A stretch of DNA of 64,000 nt from an uncultured Desulfobacteraceae bacterium (GCA_913060875.1 CAJXSL010000001.1:640464-704463); one strand, 5' to 3'. Counted from the stretch's first letter, positions 26,620 to 37,326 are shown. Made by a program: numbers and translations. Notes: generated from the sequence alone by a model not told the origin.

Positions 26620-29619
26620 TCAACCGTTGGGGACAGCTGGCGGTGTCGCCGGGTCCAGGATATAAGCCTCCGACGATTTGCCGTCCACATAGAGAACCAA
26701 TGGGCGGGGCAGGCGGATGTGACGCAGATAGGTCGTGCGGGTCAGGGGTGGGTGCGCTTCCAGCCAGTCCCACCGCAGAAACCCGTGCGTGTCATTCTGC
26801 AGCGTAAGGTAGCAGATGCCGGACGATGTCAGGTTTTGAAAAAAATGAGACCCCTGGGAGGGGTCGGCCTGCAAGTCCGGATGCGATGTTTCAATGATGG
26901 CGCCCACGCCCGAAATATCCTTCCAGGTGACCGGGATCCCCAGCCAGCGGTCGGCGGATCCCCATCGGCCGGGGCCGATCAATAGATAACGTTTCTCCTG
27001 CTGTAATAGTTCGCTGTTCAGTCGGCCGATTTCGGCGGCAATATCCACCGTACGGGCGGGGTCAAAGGCCTCCGGATCCACCAGAACGATGTCGGCCATA
27101 TCGCGGTAGTGGCCGTTGCCCAGCGCCATACGGGAATGGCAGATGGCCGCTTGTTTCTGGTCTTCGGGTATGGTGGTGCTGACCAACTGGTCGAACTGCG
27201 GCATGGGGCGGATCTGCAGCAGATGGAATTCGCCGATGCTGTCCGTATTGTCAGCCAGGCTGAGGCCGAATTCGATTTCGACCGGCCCCCCCATGCCGTC
27301 CTGGCAAACCCGGAGAAGGTCCGATAGGATTTCCGCCAGCGGAAACAGGCGGTGTTTGAGAATGGGGGCAAAGGTGAGAACCGGATAACCCTGGCGCGAC
27401 AGGGAGTCCCGAATGCGGTTTTCCTCGGGTAGGTAAGTGCTGCACATGGCGGCAATTGCCGGGTGGTTCCGGCAGTCGTCAATGTCTTTCTGCACGATGA
27501 CCGCGCGGATATCCGCATCCACCTGCTTACGAGCCGCCTGCATGTCGATGGCGTAGAAGAACCGTTGGGCATTTTTGAGAATATCGCCTACGGTGGAAAA
27601 CTGGGGCAGCAATTGGGGGTGGGCCGGGCAGAACCGCAAGGAACGCCGTTTGATCTCGTCCGACGCACTGAAACCAAGGCTGATCAGGGCAATACCTTCC
27701 TCGGCTTTCATGCGCGAAACCGGATAGAAGTTAAACGAACTGGCTTGTCCGGTAATCGCCGGATAGAACAGGCCCTGGTGTTCGGTACCGGTCAGCTTCT
27801 GGACCAGGATGGCCATTTTTTCCTGTTCGAGGCGGTGCCCCGTACTGCGGGCATAGGTGCGGGCGCGCTTCAGATAGGTCGAGGCGTATACGCATTTGAT
27901 GGCGCGCACTATCTGCCGGCGCCGAACGCCGTTGTCGGGGTGGCAGTTGGGCAGGATCAACGTGTTGTATAGGCCTGCGAAGGGCTGGTGCTGGGCATCC
28001 TCCAGGAGGCTCGATGACCTCACTGCCAGGGGATAGCGGGTTTGTTCGAGAAAGAGGCCGATGGCCGCCTCGATATTGTCGGGCAAATGGCTCCGGAGGA
28101 AGGTGTCGATCACATCCGCATCTTCCCGATCACAGGAGGCCATGTCCTGCAGGTTGTTTTGCTCAACGAAGGCATCGAAACCCTCGGTGGAAACCACCAT
28201 TGTTTTGGGGACATCGATGGCCACATGGGGGTAGCGTTCGTCGAGATGAACCAGGGTGCGGATCTGGCTGGCCATGAAAGCCAGCCCCCGGGCCTTGCCC
28301 CCCAGGGATCCCTTGCCGATTTTAACGAAATCGGCCTCCGGATCATAGGAATCGGGGGCAAAATCGGTCACCACCCCCCGCTGTCTTCCCCGCCGCCGTT
28401 CCTTGAGACAATCCACCAGGTATTGCTTCAGTTCTTCGGTATTGGAAAAATCCGATACCTTGACCGGGCGCAGACGATAAGCCATGAGGATTTCCGAACG
28501 GGCCATGAGCCAGCCGGAAAAATGGTTGCGCTTGGCATGGTAGAGAATCGACTCCTGGGGAATATCCGGCAGAATGGCTTCCAACTGCCGGAGGTTGGCG
28601 GCCCGTCCGACTTCGCGGCCATCCGGCAGGCGGAATACGAAATTGCCAAAGCCCAGATGCTCCTGAAAGAATCGCCTGATTTCCTCATGCAGGATAGGCG
28701 AGTTCTTGTTCAGAAAGACCGCCGGGATCGTTGAAGCCCGCTCCCGGTTGGACTCTTCCGAGCTGAAATTGAGCAGGGGGACATCCGGGGTTTCGCTTTT
28801 CATCAATTTCAGCAGGCTGTACCCGGCATCCGGGTCTAGCTGCCCCTTGCGCGGGAAACGGACATCCGAAAGGACCCCCAGGATATAGGGATGAAAGATG
28901 CGGTAGAGCTCCAGGGCTTTTTCATAGGAGCTGGCAATCAGAATTTTGGGCCGGGCCCGCATCCTGAAAAAACGGTGCTCCTCGTTGAGGGATTCTTCCA
29001 TGACCGCCTGGGTCTGCGATACGATTTCCTTGTAGAGCAGGGGCAGCAAAGATGAAATGTAGAGAGGGGAGTCTTCCACCATGATGACGACGCGCACCCG
29101 GGCGCGTTCGGTATCGTAGGCCACGTTCATGGCATCTTCGACACTTTTGATAATGGCCAGCAGCAGATCGGCGTTGCCGCTCCAAATGAACACCCGATCG
29201 ATACAATCCGCGTCAAAGCATTGGGCCGGCAGACGCATCCAATTGGGGTCGGGGGTCAGGAGAAAGACAGGAATCCGCCTGTGTTCGGTTTTTATACGGC
29301 GACCGAGTTCATGGGCTGGCAAATCGCCGATGCGCGGCATGGTGATCACCATGTCAAAGGGCTTGCGATCCAGCTCCTGAAGGGCTTCCCGGGCGGTCGA
29401 CACCCAGGTGAGGTGGGGCGGGCGAGACAGATTGAGGCCGCGATATTCCTGGATGATGCGCTGGGCCAGGCGCCCTTCTTCCTCCATGATGAACGCATCG
29501 TAGGGGCTGGACACCAATAGGATGTGGTTCACTTTGCGCGCCATCAATTCATGGAAGACTTTGAACGAGAGATCAAAAACTTCCTTTTGATGATGGGTGT
29601 TGAGCGGGGACGGTTGCAT
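26620..29619 (-). CDS. PEP-synthase-like protein with two receiver-like N-terminal domains
   Basis: A 999-residue protein. Two regions near the N-terminus read as receiver-like folds (ILLVSSPYDAFIMEEE...; VRVVIMVEDSPLYISSLLPLL...VLSDVRFPRKGQ), the first lacking a clear acidic pair. The middle and C-terminal parts match the ATP-grasp, PEP/pyruvate-binding module of PEP synthase and PPDK (GKGSLGGKARGLAFM, PLAVRSSSLLEDAQHQPFAG, then IEFG and LQIRPM). The phospho-histidine swivel domain is not visible, so catalysis as in PpsA is doubtful. An ATG at 29619 is used; the upstream in-frame extension overlaps the neighbour and has no family support. It could be a signalling-regulated phosphotransferase. 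Confidence 0.75.
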   Translation of the reverse strand: MQPSPLNTHHQKEVFDLSFKVFHELMARKVNHILLVSSPYDAFIMEEEGRLAQRIIQEYRGLNLSRPPHLTWVSTAREALQELDRKPFDMVITMPRIGDLPAHELGRRIKTEHRRIPVFLLTPDPNWMRLPAQCFDADCIDRVFIWSGNADLLLAIIKSVEDAMNVAYDTERARVRVVIMVEDSPLYISSLLPLLYKEIVSQTQAVMEESLNEEHRFFRMRARPKILIASSYEKALELYRIFHPYILGVLSDVRFPRKGQLDPDAGYSLLKLMKSETPDVPLLNFSSEESNRERASTIPAVFLNKNSPILHEEIRRFFQEHLGFGNFVFRLPDGREVGRAANLRQLEAILPDIPQESILYHAKRNHFSGWLMARSEILMAYRLRPVKVSDFSNTEELKQYLVDCLKERRRGRQRGVVTDFAPDSYDPEADFVKIGKGSLGGKARGLAFMASQIRTLVHLDERYPHVAIDVPKTMVVSTEGFDAFVEQNNLQDMASCDREDADVIDTFLRSHLPDNIEAAIGLFLEQTRYPLAVRSSSLLEDAQHQPFAGLYNTLILPNCHPDNGVRRRQIVRAIKCVYASTYLKRARTYARSTGHRLEQEKMAILVQKLTGTEHQGLFYPAITGQASSFNFYPVSRMKAEEGIALISLGFSASDEIKRRSLRFCPAHPQLLPQFSTVGDILKNAQRFFYAIDMQAARKQVDADIRAVIVQKDIDDCRNHPAIAAMCSTYLPEENRIRDSLSRQGYPVLTFAPILKHRLFPLAEILSDLLRVCQDGMGGPVEIEFGLSLADNTDSIGEFHLLQIRPMPQFDQLVSTTIPEDQKQAAICHSRMALGNGHYRDMADIVLVDPEAFDPARTVDIAAEIGRLNSELLQQEKRYLLIGPGRWGSADRWLGIPVTWKDISGVGAIIETSHPDLQADPSQGSHFFQNLTSSGICYLTLQNDTHGFLRWDWLEAHPPLTRTTYLRHIRLPRPLVLYVDGKSSEAYILDPATPPAVPNG

Positions 29620-29720
29620 AGGCGTCGATCCAATTGATGCTGTTTCGCCACGATTGCCGTTTGTATACCCGATTCGACCCGATCCCACAAGAGAACCGCC
29701 GGGGGAGGCTTCGCCTGCGG

Positions 29721-30683
29721 TCATTCGGCAGGGGGCCCTGTATCCAATTGCGTGTCGGTCGGTGGTGTAGGCGATGTGAAGTAGCAGCCCTGCCGGCTGT
29801 TGCGCTGCCGGAAAATCGCTTGAATCAAGTCAAGAGTAGCGCGCTTTTGCATGGCCCAGGCTGGGGCCACGAGCTCGTCCGGGTGGGGATCGCCCGTCAC
29901 ACGTTGGATAACGGTCTGGGGGGGCAGACGCTCGATAAAATCACACACCAACTCGGCGTAGGTCTGTTGCTCCAGACATGTGTACCGGCCTTGCCGGTAA
30001 AGGGCTTCCATCGGGGTCCCCCGCACCACATACAACAGATGGAGTTTAACCCCATCGATCTCGTGATCGGCCAGGAATCGTGCGGTGGTCAGCATGTCCT
30101 GACGGGTTTCGCCGGGCAGGCCCAGGATGACATGGGCACAGACCGGCAGGCCCCGCTGGCGGGTGCGCGTCAGGGCGTCGGTGAAACAGGCCACGTCGTG
30201 GCCGCGATTGATGCGGCGCAAGGTGCGGTCACAGGCGGATTGCAGGCCGTATTCCACCCAGACCAGACAACGGCGGGCATAACGCGCCAAGAGGTCCAGT
30301 TTGGCGTCGTCTATGCAGTCGGGCCGTGTGCCGATGGACAAACCGACCACATCCTCGACCGACAGGGCTTCATCATACAGGCGGCCCAAAGTTTCAACCG
30401 GGGCATAGGTGTTGCTGTAGGATTGGAAATAGGCGATAAACCGGCGGGCCTTGAACCGTTTTGCCACGGGGATCTTGCTCTGTTCAAGCTGCTCCCGTAT
30501 GGATAACCCCCTGGCAAACGCCCCGGTGCCGGAACCCGTGGCATTGCAGTAGATACATCCGGTCGTCGACAAGGTCCCATCCCGGTTGGGACAGCTCAGG
30601 CCGGCATCCACAGTCAGTTTGTGGACCCGATGGCCGAAACGTTCCCTGAAGTAGGTGTTGAGGTCACGATAGGGTTTTGCCAT
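29721..30683 (-). CDS. TIGR01212 family radical SAM protein (YhcC-like)
   Basis: A 320-residue radical SAM protein of the YhcC family. The cluster-binding cysteines are C31, C43 and C46 (SCPNRDGT...GCIYCN), spaced as in this family and not as the simple CxxxCxxC. GLSIGTRPDC, VWVEYGLQSA and HVILGLPGET are typical of the barrel. Its substrate is unknown; neighbouring mnmG, a tRNA-modification gene divergently placed, makes an RNA link plausible but this is context only. The C-terminus is Pro/Thr-rich. Confidence 0.88.
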   Translation of the reverse strand: MAKPYRDLNTYFRERFGHRVHKLTVDAGLSCPNRDGTLSTTGCIYCNATGSGTGAFARGLSIREQLEQSKIPVAKRFKARRFIAYFQSYSNTYAPVETLGRLYDEALSVEDVVGLSIGTRPDCIDDAKLDLLARYARRCLVWVEYGLQSACDRTLRRINRGHDVACFTDALTRTRQRGLPVCAHVILGLPGETRQDMLTTARFLADHEIDGVKLHLLYVVRGTPMEALYRQGRYTCLEQQTYAELVCDFIERLPPQTVIQRVTGDPHPDELVAPAWAMQKRATLDLIQAIFRQRNSRQGCYFTSPTPPTDTQLDTGPPAE

Positions 30684-30847
30684 TGTTGCCTGCCTGTTCT
30701 TGACCTTGCCGGTGGGGCGATACTATATCACGGTCATCATCCGGCCGCGCTGCTTTTATGCCCGGCCCGCAGAGCCGCCGGTATCGCTTCATAACCTGCG
30801 GGGCTGTGAAAATCAAAACCAAAACATCGGCAGGAATGGGATTACGC

Positions 30848-32716
30848 ATGACATCCTATTTTCGTACCTACGACATCATTGTTATCGGTGCCGGGCATGC
30901 CGGCTGTGAAGCCGCCCTGGCCGCGGCGCGCATGGGCTGCACCGTTCTCCTGGTGGTTATCGACCTGGACAAAGTGGCGGCCATGCCCTGCAGTCCGTCC
31001 ATCGGCGGCATGGCCAAAGGCCAGCTGGTCAAGGAAATCGACGCGCTTGGCGGCCAGATGGCCCGGATCACCGACCAGACGGCGATCCAATACCGCACCC
31101 TGAATACCAAAAAAGGCCCGGCAGTGCATTCGACGCGGACCCAGAACGACAAGGCCCGCTACCATACCGCCATGAAAAAAGTTCTGGAGAAGACTCCCCG
31201 CCTGGATCTCAAACAGGCTCTGATCGAGCGCCTGGTCGTGGAAGACGGCCGGATTGCAGGCGTTATCGACCACACGGGGTTCGGATATGGCTGCCGGGCG
31301 GTGATTGTGGCCACCGGAACGTTTCTCAGCGGGCTTGTTCACATTGGCGATCGGGCCATCAAGGCAGGGCGGGCCGGCGAATTCGCCAGTTACGCGCTGG
31401 CCGAAAATTTTCGTGAATTGGGCTTTGCCATGGGGCGCATGAAAACCGGCACGCCGCCGCGCCTCCACCGGGCGACCATTGACTTCTCACGTTTTGAATG
31501 CCAGGAACTCCAGCCGGATCCGAGGCCGTTTTCGTTTTTCACCGAGCGCATCCCATTGCCCCAACAATCCAGCTACATCGGCTATACGACGCTGCGGGCC
31601 CACGATGTAGTTCGCCGGAACCTGGGCCTTTCGGCGCTTTACAGCGGTGTCATCAAGGGGACGCCGGCCCGCTATTGCCCTTCTTTCGAAGACAAGATCG
31701 TTCGGTTTCCGGACAAGGACCGGCATCAGATCATTCTCGAACCCGAAGGCCTGGATACCGAGGAAATATACGCCAGCGGCCTGGGCAACAGTCTGCCGGT
31801 TGAGATCCAACTGGCATTCGTCCATTCGGTCGACGGCCTGGAAGAGGCTGAAATCATGCGGCCGGCCTATGCCATCGAATATGATTACGTCAACCCGGTA
31901 CAACTCCAGCCGACCCTGGAAACCAAACGGATCGCCGGATTATATCTGGCCGGGCAGATTAACGGTACGTCCGGTTACGAAGAAGCTGCCGGCCAGGGGT
32001 TGTGGGCCGGCATCAACGCTGCCTGCCGTCTTCAAGGACGCCCACCGTTTCTTTTAGATCGTTCCCAAGCCTATATGGCTGTCATGATCGATGACCTGGT
32101 GACACGCGGCACCCGGGAACCCTACCGCATGTTTACCTCGCGGGCCGAATATCGCCTGATTCTGCGAGAGGACAACGCGGATCTGCGATTGATGGAAATC
32201 GGTCACGAGCTGGGTTTGATCGGCGATGATACAGTGAAGGACCTGGTGGAGCGCCGCCAGGCGATTCAGGCGGAAACCCAGCGATTGAAAAAAACCGTGA
32301 TCAAGCCACATCCCGATGTCAACGCCTACCTTGAAAAACAGGGGACCCGCCCCCTGGCCAGCGGTGTGGCCATGGATCAACTGTTGAAGCGGGCTGAATT
32401 GACTTACGATGCCGTCGGCACTCTGGCCCCGCCACCCAAATCCCTCCGGTCGGCGGTCACCCGCCAGGTGGAGATCGAAGTCAAATACGAAGGCTATATC
32501 AAACGCCAGCTGCAAGAGGCTAAAAAACTCAAGGATATGGAGAAGGTGCGCATTCCCGACAATTTCGACTTTCGACAGGTGCATGGGTTGTCCAACGAAC
32601 TCAAAGAAAAACTTTCCACGATCCGGCCGGCAACTCTGGGTCAGGCCTCCCGGGTCCAGGGGATTACGCCGGCTGCCATGACCGCCCTGATGGTGACCCT
32701 GCGGGCTTTGTCTTGA
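30848..32716 (+). CDS. mnmG: tRNA uridine-5-carboxymethylaminomethyl modification enzyme MnmG (GidA)
   Basis: A 622-residue FAD enzyme, normal length for MnmG. The FAD motif G-A-G-H-A-G sits at residues 14-19, followed by [22 protein letters not shown] and the family signatures MKTGTPPRL and [10 protein letters not shown]. With MnmE (not in the window) it modifies wobble U34 of several tRNAs. The ATG at 30848 is chosen because it begins the FAD fold; one four codons upstream is possible. The C-terminal helical domain ends [15 protein letters not shown]. Confidence 0.95.
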   Translation: MTSYFRTYDIIVIGAGHAGCEAALAAARMGCTVLLVVIDLDKVAAMPCSPSIGGMAKGQLVKEIDALGGQMARITDQTAIQYRTLNTKKGPAVHSTRTQNDKARYHTAMKKVLEKTPRLDLKQALIERLVVEDGRIAGVIDHTGFGYGCRAVIVATGTFLSGLVHIGDRAIKAGRAGEFASYALAENFRELGFAMGRMKTGTPPRLHRATIDFSRFECQELQPDPRPFSFFTERIPLPQQSSYIGYTTLRAHDVVRRNLGLSALYSGVIKGTPARYCPSFEDKIVRFPDKDRHQIILEPEGLDTEEIYASGLGNSLPVEIQLAFVHSVDGLEEAEIMRPAYAIEYDYVNPVQLQPTLETKRIAGLYLAGQINGTSGYEEAAGQGLWAGINAACRLQGRPPFLLDRSQAYMAVMIDDLVTRGTREPYRMFTSRAEYRLILREDNADLRLMEIGHELGLIGDDTVKDLVERRQAIQAETQRLKKTVIKPHPDVNAYLEKQGTRPLASGVAMDQLLKRAELTYDAVGTLAPPPKSLRSAVTRQVEIEVKYEGYIKRQLQEAKKLKDMEKVRIPDNFDFRQVHGLSNELKEKLSTIRPATLGQASRVQGITPAAMTALMVTLRALS

Positions 32717-32775
32717 AGGGGGCCGCCGTTGGCTCAGAGACCGGTCATCATGATGCCTCTCCATATCATATGGTG

Positions 32776-32804
32776 TTGACATGTGTTAAATATCGATTTA
32801 TTTT
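32776..32804 (+). promoter_or_regulatory. Candidate sigma-70 promoter of the dnaJ-like gene
   Basis: TTGACA (32776-32781) and TATTTT (32799-32804) are 17 bases apart in an AT-rich stretch after mnmG. The palindrome CCATAT-C-ATATGG lies just upstream at 32761-32773. The dnaJ-like start codon is 175 bases downstream, so a long leader would result. Confidence 0.5.
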
Positions 32805-32978
32805 AAAGACTTATAAGTTTGTATGGCGATAATATCAAATTTGCTTTTTTAAGTGCTCAGGCCTCAAGATGCCGGTTCGGTGTCGCCCCGATGGGGCGGA
32901 CCGGGGGCGGTGGGCCCGGATTCAAGGACAAATGAACACAAACTCTCCAAGTTACCAGTGGAGAGAGGAAGGATACAT

Positions 32979-33896
32979 ATGGCAGGTACGGATTACTACG
33001 CGGTTTTGGGTGTAACCAAAAGCGCTTCCGATGAAGAAATCAAGAAAGCCTATCGCCGCATGGCCATGAAATATCATCCTGATCATGCCAAAGGAGACCC
33101 GAAGGCGGAGGAGCAATTCAAGAAGATAAGTGAAGCCTATGCGGTTCTGAGCGACACGGATAAACGCCGTCAGTACGATCGCTTTGGTTCCGAAGGGTTT
33201 CGTCAGCAGTATTCACAGGAAGATATTTTCCGCAACTTTGATTTTGGCAACATTTTTCGCGAATTTGGTTTCGGCGGCGGTGGCTTCAAGACCGGTAAGC
33301 ACGGAGGGGTGCGGTTTTCTTTTGGCGGTGGAGAGTCTCCTTTTGATTTCGGCATGGGGGGGCACGCGGCGGCCCGGGGTTCCGACTTGGAGTATGAACT
33401 GGCGTTAACGTTGCAGGAGGTTGTCACCGGCACCAGCAAAACGCTGGATTTTCAGCATGAAGGACGGGCCGAGCGCCTGACGGTCAAGATTCCCAAGGGT
33501 ATGGTTACCGGTAAAAAGCTGCGTCTGGCCGGCAAAGGCGCCGCCAGTCCCATGGGTGGCCCTTCAGGGGATTTGTATATCCGTTCCAAAGTGAAACCGG
33601 ACAGCCGGTTTAAACCGGATGGTCACGATGTGCTCGTTTACCGGGATGTCAAGCTTACGGAAGCGGTGTTGGGGAGTACGCTGGAGATCCCGACGCTGGA
33701 AGGCAAGTCCGTGAACGTGAAGATTCCGCCCGGAACGCGGCACGGTACCCGGTTGCGCCTGGCCGGCCAGGGCCTTCCCCAGATGCGGGACGCTGGGCGG
33801 GGTGACCTGTTCGTCGTGATTCATGTGGTGCTGCCGAAGCAATTGTCGGAGGAGCAACAGCAGCTGTTTGAAAGATTGGCGGCAACAGGGCTGTAA
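32979..33896 (+). CDS. DnaJ-class co-chaperone without zinc finger (CbpA/DnaJ2-like)
   Basis: A 305-residue J-domain protein. The J domain (1-70) has the HPD triad at residues 33-35. A Gly/Phe-rich linker (about 75-145) leads straight to the substrate-binding C-terminal domains ([51 protein letters not shown]). The four CxxCxGxG zinc repeats of full DnaJ are absent, which puts it in the CbpA/DjlA-like class. It stimulates DnaK-type ATPases. The start at 32979 follows GAGGAAGGA. Confidence 0.9.
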   Translation: MAGTDYYAVLGVTKSASDEEIKKAYRRMAMKYHPDHAKGDPKAEEQFKKISEAYAVLSDTDKRRQYDRFGSEGFRQQYSQEDIFRNFDFGNIFREFGFGGGGFKTGKHGGVRFSFGGGESPFDFGMGGHAAARGSDLEYELALTLQEVVTGTSKTLDFQHEGRAERLTVKIPKGMVTGKKLRLAGKGAASPMGGPSGDLYIRSKVKPDSRFKPDGHDVLVYRDVKLTEAVLGSTLEIPTLEGKSVNVKIPPGTRHGTRLRLAGQGLPQMRDAGRGDLFVVIHVVLPKQLSEEQQQLFERLAATGL

Positions 33897-33975
33897 CCAA
33901 TCAAATTCATTGACAACTCCGATATATTTTAATACCTTTAATGAAGTAAACCTTCAGTTTTTAAGCAAAAATACT

Positions 33976-34494
33976 ATGTCTGAATTTATTCCGGTACTGA
34001 CCAAAGAAGATATCGACGCCCAAGTCAGCCATGTCGCCCAGTCTATTTCCATTGATTACAAGGACCGCGAATTGATTCTAATTGGCATATTGAAAGGTGC
34101 GTTCATCTTTCTGTCCGATTTGATCCGCCAGCTATCCATACCCGTGAAAGTCGATTTCATGTGCGTCTCGAGCTATGGCGACAGTACCTCTTCTTCGGGC
34201 CGGATCAAACTGTCCAAAGACGTGGATATCGATATCAAGAACAAAGACGTCTTGATCGTTGAAGACATTGTCGATACCGGACGGACGCTGTCCCATCTGG
34301 TGGAACATTTCCATTCCGCCGGGGCGGCTTCCGTGCGTATTTGTACCCTGATTGACAAACGGGAAAGACGGGAAACCGATGTGACAGTGGATTACGCTTG
34401 CCACACGGTCGAGAAAGGGTTCCTCGTCGGTTACGGGCTCGATTATGCCGAGTTTTATCGAAACCTGCCGGAAGTCTATCACCTGAAATTATAA
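33976..34494 (+). CDS. hpt: Hypoxanthine phosphoribosyltransferase
   Basis: A 172-residue type I phosphoribosyltransferase of usual length. The PRPP-binding motif VLIVEDIVDTGRTL is intact, as is the C-terminal FLVGYGLDYAEFYRNLP pattern typical of Hpt. It salvages hypoxanthine or guanine with PRPP to IMP or GMP. It lies 79 bases after the dnaJ-like gene and 15 bases before the DUF3426 gene. The ATG at 33976 is the first that begins the family's N-terminus; the in-frame extension upstream lies inside the dnaJ-like gene. Confidence 0.92.
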   Translation: MSEFIPVLTKEDIDAQVSHVAQSISIDYKDRELILIGILKGAFIFLSDLIRQLSIPVKVDFMCVSSYGDSTSSSGRIKLSKDVDIDIKNKDVLIVEDIVDTGRTLSHLVEHFHSAGAASVRICTLIDKRERRETDVTVDYACHTVEKGFLVGYGLDYAEFYRNLPEVYHLKL

Positions 34495-34509
34495 CCTTTG
34501 GGGTGTGTC

Positions 34510-37275
34510 ATGATTCTTACCTGCCAGAAATGCAGTACCAGTTTTAAACTGGATGAAACGTTGCTGAAAGCAACCGGGTCAAAGGTTCGCTGCTCCCTGT
34601 GTCAGAATATTTGGGTAGCGTTCCCTCCCGAAAAGCCGTCTGACGTCATCGATGAGCCGGCTGAGGACGGAACGGGTCTTGGTGCGGCAGCTCTTGCAGC
34701 GACCGGAGCCGTTGTTGGCGCAGCGATGGCAGGATCAGCGCAAGAAACGACCGACGAAGCCGAGGCGCCGGTGGATAGGCCTCCGGAGCTGAAGTTTTTT
34801 GCCGACAGCGAACTTGAGGACGATCAAGGCGACGATGATGAGCTCGTGACCGATGAGATCAATCTCGACGAACTGGACCAGCTTTTGAGTGAGGAAAGCG
34901 ATTCGCCTGGGCGACCGCAACCCGACGAGGATTTTAAGACCGAAGAACTCAATCTGGCCGATCTCGAGAAAATGCTCGAGATAGAGGCGGATCCGGTTGA
35001 ACCGGATACGGCCGAAGCGCAGCCGGAGCCAGATGATCTCGACCTGGGAGAAGCCCTGGCAGATGTCCCGCAAGTGGAAAACATCGAGAAAGAAGACAGC
35101 GTCATCGAGGAATTGGACCTTGATCTGGAGGATATCGAAAACCTCCTGGAAGAGGATACCGGACTGGGCGATGAAATTGCCGCGGTGGAAGAGAGCACCG
35201 GCGGTATCGGCGAGCCTGCTGACGCGTTGGATCTTGATCTGGATGATGCGGGTGTCGATGATATCGAGTTGGATATGGCACCCGAACTGGAAGATTTGCT
35301 TGAGGACGATGGCGATGAGCCGATTGTCGACGAAACGGAGGATATCGAAGTGCCGGATGCGGCCGATTTCCTCGATGCCGCCGAGCGGCCGCCTGATACG
35401 GACACGGGTCTGGATCAGGAACTGGATCTTGAGCTGGCCCCTGGACTCGACGGCATTTTCGACGAAGGCGAAGACCAGGATGTCGTCATCGAGGAAACGG
35501 AAGAACTGGATTTTTCGGAGCTTGGCGCCGATCTGGCCCAAGCGGCAGAGGGGCCCGAGGGAGACGGCGCGCTGGACGCCGAACTTGAACTCGATTTAGA
35601 ACCCGAGACTGATCAGGCCTTGGATGGGAGCGCCCTCGAAGATGCTCCGCCGGCGTTGGATCTTTCTGATTTGACGGCCAGCCTTGACGGCGAAGACGCG
35701 GACGCGGTCAGTGGCGGTGAGGAAATCCCGGAGCCCGAACTGGAGCTGGATCTGGATGAAGGGGAGAGCGAGGGCGCCGAAGAACTCCTTCTCGAAATAG
35801 ACGATACCGATCAAGTCGGCGCGCCCGGCGCTATTGTCGAAGAAACGCGTGAACTGGATGTCGACGAGCTGGAAGCGTTGCTCGAAGGCGCGGACGAGGC
35901 ATCAGGAGCGGATGAGGACGCGACATCTGACAGCCTTGAGCTGGACATTGACCTCGATGACCTGGACGGCGGCGAAGATGAACTGGAGGACGCCACCCGC
36001 GAATTGGATCTGGATGATATCGAAAAAATCTTGGAGATGGATTCGGCCGACGGCGAAGCCGAACCGCCGGTGGGTGATGCATCCGAAGATCTGGATCTTG
36101 ACTTGGACATGGACAGTGTGGCGCAACCCGCACCCGATATCGAAGAGACGGGAGAAGAAACGACTGGCACGGGCGGTGAGCTGGATCTGTCCGATTTGGA
36201 AAAGATGCTCGATGTGGAGGACACGACTGATACACCAGACGTTCTCGAGGAAGATATGGAGGACCTGGATCTGGATTTCGATCTTCAGCCTTCAACCGAA
36301 GAAAGCGAAGACCTGGATCTTGAGTTCGACATGCTCGATGAGGAGCCAAAGGAAGCCTCCGCCCTTTTCGATACGTCAGAATCCGAGGATTTGGGTTTGG
36401 ACCTGAATCTCGGTGGACCGGAAGGGGCCGACGCCGGAGATCTGGAAGGTGATCTTGATTTTGAGATTATGGACGATGACCTGGCGGTTGAGGAAGTCGA
36501 TCTTGACCTTGCCGCCGAAGATATCGGTGCGGAAACATTGTCTGAACCGGTAAGGGGCGGTGCTGTCGGTCCGGCTGGAAAACCGGCGGAGAGGGATTTG
36601 ACGCAGGAACTCATGGATGAGATGGCGTCTGCCGATACACAGACAATGGCGGCGCCACCAGTTCAACCCAAGCCGATCAAGCCGTTGCCGCCGCCGAAGA
36701 AAGCTAAGAAGAAATCAAGCAAGAGTTTGGTGCTTTTATTCATTTTGGTTCTGCTCGGGGCGGCGGGCTATCTGCTGCCCAAATATACGGATATTAAAAT
36801 TCCGGGTATCAAGATGCCGGATCTTTCCGGGATCCCCTACATCGGAGAATTTTTCGGTAGTCAGACACCGGAAGCCATCGTTCCTGTGGAAGCCACCCTC
36901 CAAGGCGATTGGGTCCAGAATCAGCAGGCCGGACGGCTCTATGCCATCCAGGGACGTGTGAAAAATGAGTATGCCAGTGCGCGCAGCTATATTCGGGTAA
37001 CCGGCCGGGTTTATGCCAACGGCCGGCAATTCCAGCGAGCCGCCAAGGCCTATTGCGGCAATGTGTTGACCTCCGAGGAACTTGCGACACTGGCTCTGGC
37101 CGATATCCAAAAACGTCTGAGCAGCCGTAGCGGCGCCAACAACAGCAATGTCAACGTGGCTCCGGGCAAAGAAGTTCCCTTCCTGGTGGTTTTCGGTGAT
37201 CTTCCGCCCGATGTGGAACTGCAGGAGTTCGCGGTGGAGATTTCCGGATCCTTGCCGGTGGCCTCATCCAAATGA
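34510..37275 (+). CDS. DUF3426 zinc-ribbon membrane protein with very long acidic repeat region
   Basis: A 921-residue protein. The N-terminal MJ0042-type zinc ribbon has C5-C8 and C28-C31. Residues about 90-690 are strikingly acidic, built from repeated units resembling ELDLDDLEKML with Asp/Glu-Leu spacing. A basic stretch (KKAKKKSSK) precedes one transmembrane helix (about 740-758), and the C-terminal DUF3426 domain is extracytoplasmic. The start at 34510 is the ATG that begins the zinc ribbon. The repeats suggest a chain of short acidic helices serving as a tether or binding array. Most DUF3426 proteins are much shorter, so the acidic region is an expansion. The stop is 51 bases before the tRNA. 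Confidence 0.8.
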   Translation: MILTCQKCSTSFKLDETLLKATGSKVRCSLCQNIWVAFPPEKPSDVIDEPAEDGTGLGAAALAATGAVVGAAMAGSAQETTDEAEAPVDRPPELKFFADSELEDDQGDDDELVTDEINLDELDQLLSEESDSPGRPQPDEDFKTEELNLADLEKMLEIEADPVEPDTAEAQPEPDDLDLGEALADVPQVENIEKEDSVIEELDLDLEDIENLLEEDTGLGDEIAAVEESTGGIGEPADALDLDLDDAGVDDIELDMAPELEDLLEDDGDEPIVDETEDIEVPDAADFLDAAERPPDTDTGLDQELDLELAPGLDGIFDEGEDQDVVIEETEELDFSELGADLAQAAEGPEGDGALDAELELDLEPETDQALDGSALEDAPPALDLSDLTASLDGEDADAVSGGEEIPEPELELDLDEGESEGAEELLLEIDDTDQVGAPGAIVEETRELDVDELEALLEGADEASGADEDATSDSLELDIDLDDLDGGEDELEDATRELDLDDIEKILEMDSADGEAEPPVGDASEDLDLDLDMDSVAQPAPDIEETGEETTGTGGELDLSDLEKMLDVEDTTDTPDVLEEDMEDLDLDFDLQPSTEESEDLDLEFDMLDEEPKEASALFDTSESEDLGLDLNLGGPEGADAGDLEGDLDFEIMDDDLAVEEVDLDLAAEDIGAETLSEPVRGGAVGPAGKPAERDLTQELMDEMASADTQTMAAPPVQPKPIKPLPPPKKAKKKSSKSLVLLFILVLLGAAGYLLPKYTDIKIPGIKMPDLSGIPYIGEFFGSQTPEAIVPVEATLQGDWVQNQQAGRLYAIQGRVKNEYASARSYIRVTGRVYANGRQFQRAAKAYCGNVLTSEELATLALADIQKRLSSRSGANNSNVNVAPGKEVPFLVVFGDLPPDVELQEFAVEISGSLPVASSK

Positions 37276-37284
37276 TTTTTGGGC

Positions 37285-37313
37285 TTGACTTCGGATAAAG
37301 GACTTGTTATTAG
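37285..37313 (+). promoter_or_regulatory. Promoter of the tRNA gene
   Basis: TTGACT (37285-37290) and TATTAG (37308-37313) are separated by 17 bases. Transcription would begin near 37320, seven bases before the mature tRNA end. Confidence 0.6.
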
Positions 37314-37326
37314 CCTGCTTTTTCCT

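Noticed and set aside
34510-37275. CRISPR-like repeats in the repetitive acidic gene
   Set aside because: The repeats are coding, degenerate and without spacers of even length.
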